From: Notospermus geniculatus | Lineage: Eukaryota > Nemertea > Pilidiophora > Heteronemertea > Lineidae | Assembly (NCBI GenBank): GCA_002633025.1 | Contig: NMRB01000407.1 | Coordinates: 30,991 to 94,990, forward strand | Reading direction: 5' to 3' | Length of the DNA: 64,000 nucleotides | Shown: positions 47,301 to 59,300 of the stretch, piece by piece | Position numbering within the stretch: position 1 is the stretch's first letter | Layout: each line of letters starts with the position of its first letter | Notes under the pieces: generated by a model | Told to the model about the DNA's origin: nothing | Databases searched by the model: none | What the model saw: the letters and a program-made list of their open reading frames with translations, nothing else | Translations under genes and position numbers: made by a program

Positions 47301-50300
47301 GCTGGCGCACACTTCAGTCATCAAGGCACGGATAAATCGAGGTTCTTTGGCTTTAGCTTCTCCTACATTGCCCTGGAAGGAGAGTTACAAACATTGACAA
47401 CTTTGGAGGTGACTCTACTTAGAAAACATGCCGACTTGGCTGGTTAGAATACCTGCAGAGCTGCATCAGATAGGGGCGAAAAGATTCATCCTCAGATTAC
47501 TCTTCCGATGAACTATAGGATCATCATTTACATCTCATTCAGCAGCAGTTCAAACCATTTGAATGTACAAAGTACATGTAATGATTAGGGTCAGCAATTT
47601 AGCGCATAGTCATCTGTGTCCTAATGCCCGCTATACACGATCAAATTTTTCATCCAATTTTTCGGAAATTCAGATTCCGGGCCTATTGGGGTTTCAATGT
47701 ATAAACCCGCATGTAGGCCTTTATTGAGCATATTCAGAAAATTGGATGAAAAATTTGATCGTGTACAGCGGGCATTACGAAGGACCACTCAACCTATTGA
47801 GTGGTCCTTCGCAAGGGCAATTTTGGGTCATCATCATTTTGGCCCTTGCAAAGGACCACTAAACCAAGGACCTTTGGTACACAAACCTAACACATCAATG
47901 CACCACTCATCCCACACCATGTGTGTATGGTGGCTTCACCTGGTTCATTCTTACCAAACTAAACTCAGGAACCAATGAAGTGTAGCCAAGAAAACCTAAC
48001 TTACTTCGATCCAGTCGAACACTTCTTCATTATTTGCGCTCTTCTTCGAGAATAATTCCTTAAGTTGGTCCATAATGAGTTCTATCGACAGAGACCTCGT
48101 TACGTGATGCGGCTCGCCTGATGCTAGTGTGAATTCTAATTTCTGAAAATGCAAGGAAATAGGTTGGGAAAACGGAAGTGAAACTGATCCAAAGGCAAGG
48201 AAATAGGTTGGGAAAACAGAAGTGAAACTGATCCAAAGGCAAGGAAATAGGTTGGGAGAACGGAAATGAAACTGATCCACAGTTCGTATTAACAGTAGCG
48301 GTAAGTAAAGTTTTTAAACCTGGTTCAAAATTTTCGAAGGCTTAGCCCAAGAAACTATCACATTATTCATGACAGTGCCAGTGGGATGATGGCATTGTTG
48401 GAGTAAATCTCCGAAAGAGAGGAAGTCTCAGTAACAAGTTGTCCACATTACTTCAGACAGGGATAACATACATCATCATTGACTTCCAAACACTCTAGAA
48501 ATGTCCAAGAAAGATTGACAAGAAAGTTGGCCTAACACAGCGGGCTATCCAATCAGCAGTCATACCAATCACGACTTTCCCTCTGAGCCCCACAAAACAG
48601 CCTGATAAAGACCTACAAGTACAACAAAGGGCTCCCATATCTGTTGTACCATCACCATGACAACCATCGACCTCATACATCTTCCATACATGTACTTACA
48701 TTATCATGTAAGAACTTCTGTTCATCTTCCGTGCTGGCTAAGAAATCGGACCATTGGAGTTTAGATTGTCGCCACAATTCACCTACTTTTATATGACCCT
48801 GGAAATGAAGAAACGTATTCACTATAACATATATTTCAGCACGATCCAAGTATTGACCATGCCCTACATTGCTTTAATACCTTTTCAGCTCAGAGGTCAA
48901 TGTGCCAACAACAAGGCCATATAGACAATCCCAAATTGACGTGAACAAGAAAGATCTGCGCACTTCCGCCGAAATCGCAAACACAACCTCGGTCTGAAAC
49001 CGGCTAATGTGACGCCATCCGTGATTCAGCAATGGTCGACTCTGATACAACATCGTCGAAGTCACTGTCGTGGGGCTGTCTGCATCACATTCAGTTTCAG
49101 ATCGAGGTTGTGTTTGCGATTTCGGCGGAAGTGCGCAGATCTGCGAATTCGAGAACCGTCTTAGGAAACCTCCATTGTCAGCTGTTTAAAAGCCATGCCA
49201 TCTAACTGGAGGTACAGTACAGCTGTACCTGATTTTACCACAACACAGGAGTAGGAAGAGACAGGAGTTGGACGGAGTAATACTCACTAATCTATGGCTG
49301 GCATCGTGTAAAATGGCCGCGACTAACACGCCCGCTTTCCCTCCACACAGAGGTTTGCAGGCCTCTTTCAGGAAGCACATTGGAACACTCCCGTCTTGAA
49401 CCATGGGACCGATCAGTTCTCCAAAATACGTCCAAATTTTGGGGATGTCAATCTCCATGTCTTCAGCATATTCTAACACTTCATTTAATCTGAAACACAG
49501 TGAAGCAAGGTGAAGTGTGGTAACAATACAAGTCATAGAGGTGACTCCAGAGGGGGGCCATATTCATAAACATGCAGTCCCCCCTCGCTATTACGAACCT
49601 TTCGGGGTCCAAGGGTTAACGCGGAGTTCGTAATAGCGAGGATTTACATACATGTCATGAAATTTTGGGAGCCAGATGTTGGGTTCATAATATCCAGGAG
49701 TTCGTATAATCGAGGTTCGTAAGAGCAAGGGTCCACTGTACATGTACTTAAGTCAAAGTGTGGTACTTATCTTTTGTGTTGAACAAAGGATAAGTGTCAC
49801 ACTTATTATAGACTTAGTAGTTTTATGAATACGGGCCCAGATTCATGAAGGATAATTACTGTATTACAACAGCACTAAAATACAGGGGGAGGTTGCTGGC
49901 TGCCTGTGCCAGCCCATCTGGAACATCAAGATAAAGACCTGTCAACTAGCAGCATGAGACAAGAAAGACGTCAAGCTGCCTGTCAATTTCAAGATGACTA
50001 AACAATAATCAGAGAAGTCTCAGTTGTCATGTTTCCACACCATCATTCAGACAGGGATAACAATCATCATCATGGACTCCCAAGATTCAAGTTCTGCCTG
50101 TCTCAGCCAATCAGATCTGGACTAAAATCCAAGTTACAAGAGGTGGGAGGCCACCAGCCAATCAGATACATCAGGACAAGTAGAAGCTACTGACTCTCAG
50201 TATCACCCAATCAGGCTGCCTGTTACACCTGTCACAAATTAGCCAATCTTTGCCCCTTTTCAAGAAGCCTCCTCAATTCTAAGGTCCACTTTTAAGCTTT

Positions 50301-53300
50301 TGTATTCTGCCCTGCAAACAATAGCTAAAGGTAAACCTTACAGTTAAAGAAGCTTCTAGAATAGGGCCCATTTACTCACCCTTTCAGATAATTAGCGACC
50401 GTGATAACATTGCGTTTGACGACATCGTGTAAAAGATGTCCCGCCTGCTGCCGTGCTTTCTCTGATCGTTCCAACACGTGGTTTATCGTGGTGGTCACCA
50501 ACACATGAATGTTCTTCTGATCCTGGAGCTCAGTAACGCAGAGTATCGCTTCCTGGAAACAGAACATAACACGGAATTTAGAACAAGAGGCAACAGGAGC
50601 AGGGAGGGGAGAGGAGTCAAAGTGGGGAAATATCAGTTCCAGCAGGGTTTCCAAAGGATGTCTTTTGTTAGGAGTCCCAGACCCATGGCATGCTAAATAT
50701 GAGGGTCCTTTCATATTTTGGAGGGTCCCCATTCTCTCATGCATAACTGAGGGTCCTAACAGAATCCAAATAGTGACATTGTCAGGGCATGCCAGCAAGG
50801 CAGCCATTCATTCACCACACGCCGACTTTTCATGCAGTGAACACTGCTTCCGCATCACTCCCGCGCAATGCAGATCAGGTTACGGAGTGCATTGGACATG
50901 TTGGATTACACTGCTGGACTACAATTAAAATCATGATTGTGCAAGACTGATTGGAGAGAACAGTTTGGAGAATCCAGTGGGGCACCTTGCTGCATGAATT
51001 CAGAATTATAGCGGTATCGTCTGCTGCTGATGTCGGGTTCGCTGGACTTGTGCAGGCCGCGAATGTCGCACGCAGGCATTTAAATATCATTAGCAGTTGG
51101 TGAGAGTGTGCGTCAAAATGCTGTTTGGTGCGTTTTAAACCTGCCTTATAAAAGTGCGGGTCCCTGGCTGATTTTTATCATGCGTCCTAAGGATTCAAGC
51201 ACTGCTATCTGCGTGCATCAGAGATTTCGTGCGTATTTGACCCCGGAGCTCGGGTCCTCGGAAACACTGTCCGGTGTTGATACGCTTGCGCTGTAATAGG
51301 AGGGGATGTCCCGTTTACCCACCTTAATATCCTGTATATGAAGATATTCATCAATGATAGCCTTGGTCTTTTTCTCCATGTCGTCATCAGATAACTGTAC
51401 AACAGGTGCCTTAGGTTTTGGTTCTGCTTCACGTGGTGGTTCCATCTCTTCCCGATTCCGGCTGCCCTCCCGGCTTCCTCCTGATCGTCCGGTAGAACTC
51501 TGGCGGGGTTGATTAATGCTCCTGCAACAGTAAGGAGGACTGAATTATCAGTTACTGTAAAGCAGGAAAATTTCGCGTGCAGGAAATTTTCGCGAATTTC
51601 GCGAGAGTGTATGAGTCGCGAAAATTTCCTGTCGCGAATATAAATACACGCAAGTGATATTAAATGGTCCGTGAAAAAAAAATGAAAAAATGGCAGAGAC
51701 TCGCGAAAATATCCTGCCGCGAATATGTCCATAATTCTTGATTCGCGAACATTTCCAGCCGCGAAATTATCTTGCTTTACAGTATGTTACACAACACAGA
51801 GATGTAAGGGTCGCACACTTTGGCGGCGCTGTGGTTCCTATCCATCTTCATGCAAAATTTCTCTCATTCAACATCAAGAAGCAGAAGAATTTAAGCTCTA
51901 AAATATCGGAGTAGCTTGTGGTTTTGTCTCCTAAAGTAATGCGGGTGATCCACAGACTTTACGATGAGTTTACGATCAGTTTGCGATTAGTTCCCAACAG
52001 ATTTGAGACTAGTTTACGACGAAAAATCATAGCCGGTGGGATCACCGTTCACGACGAGTTTGCGACTCGTTCACGACTGAATTCTGTTGATGACTAGTTT
52101 GTGACGAATTTACGACGAGATCAAACATGTTTGATTTGGTTTGGTGGATCAGCTTCAACGTCACGTCATTTCTTTACGATCAGTTCGCGACTAGTTTATG
52201 ACGAGTTTGCGATTCGTTAACGACCGCTGTCGTGAACTAATCGCAAACTCGTCGTAAAGTCGGTGGATCACCCGCATTAGGGTCAGGGTAAGTCCATGTT
52301 ACAGGAACCACATTTCTCACTATCCTCGTTTTCAGTTCATACTTGCTTATCGCAGCCTCCGATGTTAGTTTACAACATGTGTCTAGTCTCTGCCAGCCAA
52401 GCCCAACTCAGGGCAAGGAGTGAATGTGGAGAAGTATTGTGTTTTTCATGTCGTTCTGGCCAAAGGTACTTAGTTGAACTCAGGAATGTGACCAGATCAC
52501 ATTTACCAAAAGATAGCGGTGTTGCACAACACTAGATTATCCGTAGGGTTGGCGTAATCAGTAGCTCTTTCACGATGTCAGCTAAAGCCAGTCAGCCATG
52601 ACACGGGCTGCCGACGGTTGTGCAACATTCTTATTAGTGTGGCGGTCTAGGAAAACCCGTCGGAAGTCACTGAGTGATCAACAAGGGCTGTCAGATTGCC
52701 TGTGCATTGATCTGCTACTGTTCACCTGTTATGTAGTACATTTCAGCTATTGAAATGTGCGGTTCACCAAGGTCATTTACAATTTCCTCAAACGTGACAT
52801 CCGACGGGTTTTCCTAGACCGTCTCACATTTGTGATAACACCATAAAGGCCTCAACCCACTGTCGCGTTTTTCCGCCACTGTTTCATCACTGCCCGACAA
52901 ATCCTTTGTTATTTTCTCGGTCCGCTGCCTTTTAACAAAGCATTTTCTGCTGCTGCGTTTTCCCGCTGCGCGAAAACGCGTCAGTGGGTTCGGGCCTTTA
53001 GAGTTTAGTGACAAGAGGTCTGCCAAGTACCTTCGGCCAGATTGATCTGATGAACACTATAGGTTAGGAAGGAAGGAAGGAAAGAGGGAGTGCATGGTAA
53101 GGAAATGGAAGTAGAGGATATGACGATCGCACACAGAAAGCTCTCCACACACGGAGAGAATGACCAGGTGCGAATCTAGACTAGTGCTTCTGTAGAAATG
53201 NCGGCGGCGCTAAGTTTCGGTCCAGAGATAGTTTTTACCATAGGGTACCTGTACACCAAATTTCAAGTTTGTAACCCAAGCGGTTTAGAAACGTGCCACC

Positions 53301-56300
53301 CCTGTTAACGACGACGACGACGCCGACGACGACGGACGACGGACGACACACCATGGGAGAAGCTCACCTCACAGAGGTGAGCTAAAAAGGGGCAAAAAGC
53401 GTAGAAAATACAGGCAAATCCGTAGGGTTGGCATCTCTGGTTCATGTGTTGATACGCTTGTGCTGTGATAGGAGGGGATGTCCCGTTTACCCACCTTAAT
53501 ATCCTGTATATGAAGGTACTCATCAATAATCGCCTTGGTCTTTTTCTCCATGTCGTCATCAGATAACTGGACAACGGGTGCCTTAGGTTTTGGTTCAGCT
53601 TCACGTGGTGGTTCCACCTCTTCCCGATTCCGGCTGCCCTCCCGGCTTCCTCCAGATCGTCCGGTAGAACTCTGCCGGGGTTGATTAATGCTCCTGCAAC
53701 AGTAAGGAGGACTGAATTATCAGTTATGTTACACAACACAGAGACGCAAGGGTCGCACACTTTGGCTGTGGTTCCTATACGTCTTCATGCAAAATTTCTC
53801 TCATTCAACTTCAAGGAGCAGAAGACTTTAAGCTCTAAAATATCGGAGTAGCTTGTGGTTGTCTCCTAAAGTAATGCGGGTGACCCACCGACTTTACGAC
53901 GAGTTTACAATCAGTTTGCGATTAGTTTCCGACACGTTTGTGACTAGTTTACGACGAAAAATCATAGCCGGTGAATCAGCGTTCATGATTCGTTCACGAC
54001 TGAATTCTGTTGACGACTAGTTTGAGACGAGATCAAACATGTTTGATTTGGTTTGGTGGATCAGCTTCAACATCACGTCATTTCTTTATGATCAGTTCGC
54101 GACTAGTTTATGACGAGTTTGCGATTCGTTGACGACCGCTGTCGTGAACTACATGTAACTGTAAACTGATCGTAAACTCATCGTAAAGTCAGTGGATGAC
54201 CCGCACTAGGGTCCACGTTACAGGACCCACATTTCTCACTATCCTCGTCTTCAGTTCATACTTGCTTATCGCAGCCTCCGATGTTAGTTTACAACACGTG
54301 TCTAGTCTCTGCCAGCCAAGCCCAACTCAGGGCAAGGAGTGAATGTGGAGAAGTATAGTGTTTTTCATGTCGTTCTGGCCAAAGGTAGTTAGTTGAACTC
54401 ATGAAATGTGACCAGATCACATTTACCAAAAGATAGTGGTGTTGGACAACACTAGATTATCTGTAGGGTTGGCGTAATCAGTAGCTCTTTCACAGTGTCA
54501 GCTAAAGCCAGTCAGCCATGACACGGGCTGCCGACGGTTATGCAACATTCTTATTTGTGTGGCGGTCTAGGAAAACCCGTCGAAGTCGCCGAGTGATCAA
54601 CAAGGGCTCACAGATTGCCTGTGCATTGATCTGCTACAGTTCACCTGTTACGTAGTACATTTCAGCTATTGAAATGTGCGGGTTCACCAAGGCCATTAAC
54701 ACTTTCCTCAAACGTGACATCCAACGGGTTTTCCTACACCGTCTCACATTTGTGATAACACCATAAAGGCCTCAACCCACTGTCGCGTTTTTCCGCCACT
54801 GTTTCATCACTGCCCGACAAATCCTTTGTTATTTTCTCGGTCCGCTGCCTTTTAACAAAGCATTTTCTGCTGCTGCGTTTTCCCGCTGCGCGAAAACGCG
54901 TCAGTGGGTTCGGGCCTTTAGAGTTTAGTGACAAGAGGTCAGCCAAGTACCTTCGGCCAGATTGATCTGATGAACACTATAGGTTAGGAAGGAAGGAAGG
55001 AAAGAGGGAGTGCATGGTAAGGAAATGGAAGTAGAGGATATGACGATCGCACACAGAAAGCTCTCCACACACGGAGAGAATGACCAGGTGCGAATCTAGA
55101 CTAGTGCTTCTGTAGAAATGGTAGATGAATAAGGATCCAGTTTACACAAATCTGAGATCATGAAACACAACTGATGAGTCATTGGACATCACAGTTTCTT
55201 AGACGCTGCTCCACGTGACCGTTTTCTTGCAAGAAAACTATGGAGAACTTTTCTCGTCATAGGTGTAAAGAAACCAAGAATGGCCTGGTGAAAAGCCCAC
55301 TGACAGCCTACGCGCACATGGAGCAGCACCTTTACCCACAATCAAAATACGCCAAATTTGCCTCGGTTTGAGGTGGTCTTCCCCCCCAAACAAAGAACAT
55401 CTCTGCCCCTTAATCCTCTGCATTTGTTTTTTCCTACCTTCCATCTCTCGGTCCCCTGAAAAAGTTTGCCAAACAAAATTCGAGTCAGAACAACTAAAAT
55501 GCCAAAATTTTCCAAAAACAAAGAGTTCCCATTTGTAGCTCCTAGAGCGCAAAGACGCAAAAGCCTGCACAGGAACGAAACTTGGGTTTCTGCCAACTAA
55601 ATTCGTGGGAGAGTTTACTAAGCTACATGTATGCAAGCAAAATAAATCAAAGCGATTCCATCATCTACAGCTGAAATGATCCAGTAGGTCAGAGGAGAAG
55701 CTAAAATTGTTGTTTGGGATCAAACTAAACTGCTACTCTGTCAACACAACAATATAAACTGAAGGTTAACTAATGCTACAGGGGTATGACATTCGTTGTT
55801 GGACTTCTGGTGGAATGCTGGTGATAGTGGAGGCATTTTCTTGGCTTGGTTGGAGATTTATGTACAACAGACACCGAACAAATCAACAAGTGCTCCAACA
55901 GAACGAGTCCTGCACAAGGCATCCAATCCAGTAGTCTCGCTTGGCCAGACGCTACGGGCTCACCCCTTCGGTAAGTCACACTCCGCGTCTGGCTCTTTTA
56001 GAGATTAACAGTCGTGAAGACCGCATGGTGGCAGCACGGGCACGGGCACTTCTCATTTCGCTTTAGTTTCGCGGAATTTCTGCGGGAATTATGAGTGAGA
56101 AAGTATGGTGATTGGCTGGAGCCCAGTGGAGTGGCATCTAGTGGTGTTCACGGCTTTTGAGCCCCAAAAGTGCCAGTGTGTAGAAGACCGGGACGTCGGA
56201 TACACACTGGCGCCGAGTGTACCAATCCAGCAGCCCACCTGTTTCACACACTCTCTCTCCAGCCCAAGGACAAGAAATTACCACCACACACCGCGACAAA

Positions 56301-59300
56301 TCTCTTCTTAACTTACCGAACAGCAGCAATCGCCTGCTCTCTTTCCATCTCTTGCGACATCCGTGTATTCTTGCCGCGATCGTGCCGTCCCGGCGTCCCT
56401 AGCTGCTGGCGCCCTCTACTGTCTGGTCTTGGACCTAGGCCGCGTCCAGCTCCTCTTCCCCTGGAATCATAGCCACCATCAGCCTGGCTAAGGGCACTGA
56501 ACCTACAGGGAGACAACACAGACACATCCAGAAGGCGTGCGGCATGCAGAGTTAAACGACAAAGCCACTACAACAGCTGAAGACGAAACGGCTGTCAAAA
56601 ATAAGGAAAACATGCTCTCCTGACCAAGACTGATTGCAATCTAAAAATGTCTCAGCCAAACTCTGTTGAAGTGGCACTGGGCCTACTGGGTCAAAGTGGC
56701 ATTGGATCTACTGGGACAAATATTGCCGGGTCCTGTCACATCTGAATGGTTCCATTCCTATTCAAGCCCACTTCAGCCGAATCAGCCATGGCAACACTCT
56801 TTAAACCAATAGAGCTGCCTATTTTTTTGCACTTTCCATCTGTAACTTTCACCGCCCTGAACTGCCACGAAATGCCACTGCATTAAGCTGAATAGTATAA
56901 TGAGTCAAGGTGGTTTATGGTGGTATCGGCGTCTGGAGACAGGGTGGATTGTGGTGCTGCCAGCAGTAATTGGTGATTTTCATTTCTACATTAGAGGTGA
57001 TGGGGATTTTTGTCAATGAAATGGTCCATGGACCATGTGCTCACTGGGTTGGACATAATAGACTAATGACAGAGGGAGGTACACATCAGTTATGAGCAAT
57101 CTGGGTCAAGTAATTCCCAGAAAAGATTTTGATGATTTTTGGGTTATGCCACCTGGCGGCCATATTGGATGTCCGATCGGGCTGGAACTTCACATGCACA
57201 TAAAGGTCATCTGCAGGGGACCACATAGCACATTGGAGCGCTTCGGGTCAAGTCGTTCCTGAGTTACAGCACTTTGGTGATTTTCGGGTTATGCCACCTG
57301 GCGGCCATATTGGATGTCCGATCGGGCCAAAACTTCACATGGACATAAAGGTCATCTGCAGGGGACCACATAGCACATTGGAGCGCTTCGGGTCAAGTCG
57401 TTCCTGAGTTACAGCACTTTGNCCTTATTAGCTACACCTATGATAAAAATTTGGAGATGATCTAATCATTAGTTCGGGAGTTATTGCACTTTTTGTGTTT
57501 TTGGTTTCCGCCACCTGGCGGCCAAACTGAGAGTCGAATGGGACCGAAACTTGGTGTCATGGGTCATCTGACCTAGGGGTATATATGTACCAAGTTTCAG
57601 ATCAATAGCTCCAGCGGTTACGAAACGTGCCCTGCTAACGGACCACGACGGACGACGGACGACGGACGCTGCACCATTGTAATAGCTCACCCCAGTGAGC
57701 TAAAAAGTGGGCATGGCCTTCTAGGCGGCTCACGGCAGGGCGGTTTAGGGCGGCATGGGGTCTATTGGGTTAATACCGTTGAAAGCCATAAGTGCCATAA
57801 ACTGACATTAGACATTTCAAAGAAAATGCCAAATGCTACTCAAAAGATTAGCAATCAGTCTTGGCAGGATTGAAGGAAGGGAATCACAACGGTTTCACAA
57901 GCCGCGATGGTCCCTCACGACCAAGGGATCACATTATCTGCAGAGTATTAATCCAAATGGGTGAAGATTTGCAGTAACTTGGTTTGTATTAGCCACACGA
58001 TGGCTATACTTCTTTTCAAATTTTCAGACCGATTCAGCAATGTTGGCAATCACTGAATGACACCAGCAGAGAACGAATGCAGCTGATAACAGCCGATGTG
58101 ATCAGATTTTCTTGTGGCAATTATGATATGATTCCCTTCCTTATAAAATGCACATTATATCTGACCAGGGGGTGAAAATAATAAGACAGAGCTCAAATGC
58201 TTGGTTATTTGCAGTACGGAGCATGGAATAAACAAGAGCATGGAGCCTGCTTCTAATCTTTCTAACATTCATCATCAGCACTGAATCAGCCAATTGAACA
58301 GTGTGCTGTAACTGTAAGGTAGGACCAGTTTGGGTCACAGCCTGGTGATGGTTAGTGGCATGTTGAACAATAATTTGAGCTCTGAAAATGTCCGAGGGGA
58401 AAGCGGCATAAAATTGAACTTGGAAACAACACCCAGAGGTGTAAAATTAAAAGTAAGAAGAAGCATTGATTGATTTTTCATAAATGTGTGGCGGTCTAGG
58501 AAAACCCTGCAGAAGTCGCTGAATGATCAACAAAGGCTGTCAGATTGCCTGTGCATTGATCTACTAGGCCTAGCTACTGTTTAGCTGTTACGTAGTTCAT
58601 GTCAGCTATTGAAATGTGCAGGTTCACCGAGGCCATTAACACTTTCCTCAAATGTGAGATCCGCCGGGTTTTCCTAGACCGCCACACAAACGTTCGACAA
58701 AATGATATTCAGGTCAGTATTGGATTCAAACAGGATCATATAACAGTTCATCAAGAGAAGACAAAACTCAGCAATCTGATGTTTCAAATTAATCACTGAC
58801 GTTTTGACCCATCAAGTTCAGTAACCCAGACACAATACTAGCTTTTCCCGATTCTAAGAGTTCGCCAGTCACGAATACCTTATGATTTCAGTCCACAAGA
58901 CTCAAGACAAAATCATACTCAAATTTGAGAAGAGTTTGTTTGTTCGTTCGCAATTTTCTCCGAGACTGACGAACGGATCGCTGCCAATCTTGGTATGCAC
59001 ATGCAGACAGACCTGGGAAGTGTCCTTACAAAGCCCAAATTTTGATATGACTCACAGTTTTTGAAATATCAAGATATTAACGAAAATAACAATGCTGTTT
59101 CGGCCTTTTGACGTCATGATGTCACCGAGATTGCCGTCGCGCCATGTGTGATGTCGGCAACGTCTTGTGCGACAGATTGATGTCATTATGCCATTTGAAC
59201 GGGTATGATGTCATTATGTTCCCCTTGCGCTCCGAATGACGTGACGCGTCTCTCATGAATTTGGCAGTTCCCCCATGAACGGGCTTTGCCTAGTTATCAA

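Larger units (their letters stand above)
51276..53200. other. Haplotype copy A of an eIF4G segment
   Basis: Matches 53450-55120 over exon and intron, apart from small differences and the 228-base MITE present only here. Ends at CTGTAGAAATG before a single N. Confidence 0.85.
53450..55120. other. Haplotype copy B of the eIF4G segment
   Basis: Second version of 51276-53200; carries the empty MITE site. Continues seamlessly into unique sequence after 55120, where I see nothing recognised up to 56316 except a short palindrome near 55920-55995. Confidence 0.85.

Noticed and set aside
46902-47447. 181-residue plus-strand ORF
   Set aside because: It spans the end of a hairpin element, a palindromic MITE and the antisense of an eIF4G exon; a chance frame.
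52814-54946. A 70-residue minus-strand ORF found identically at 52814-53026 and 54734-54946
   Set aside because: It lies in the AAAGGCCTCAACCCACTG MITE in both haplotype copies; identity reflects the haplotype duplication, not protein conservation.
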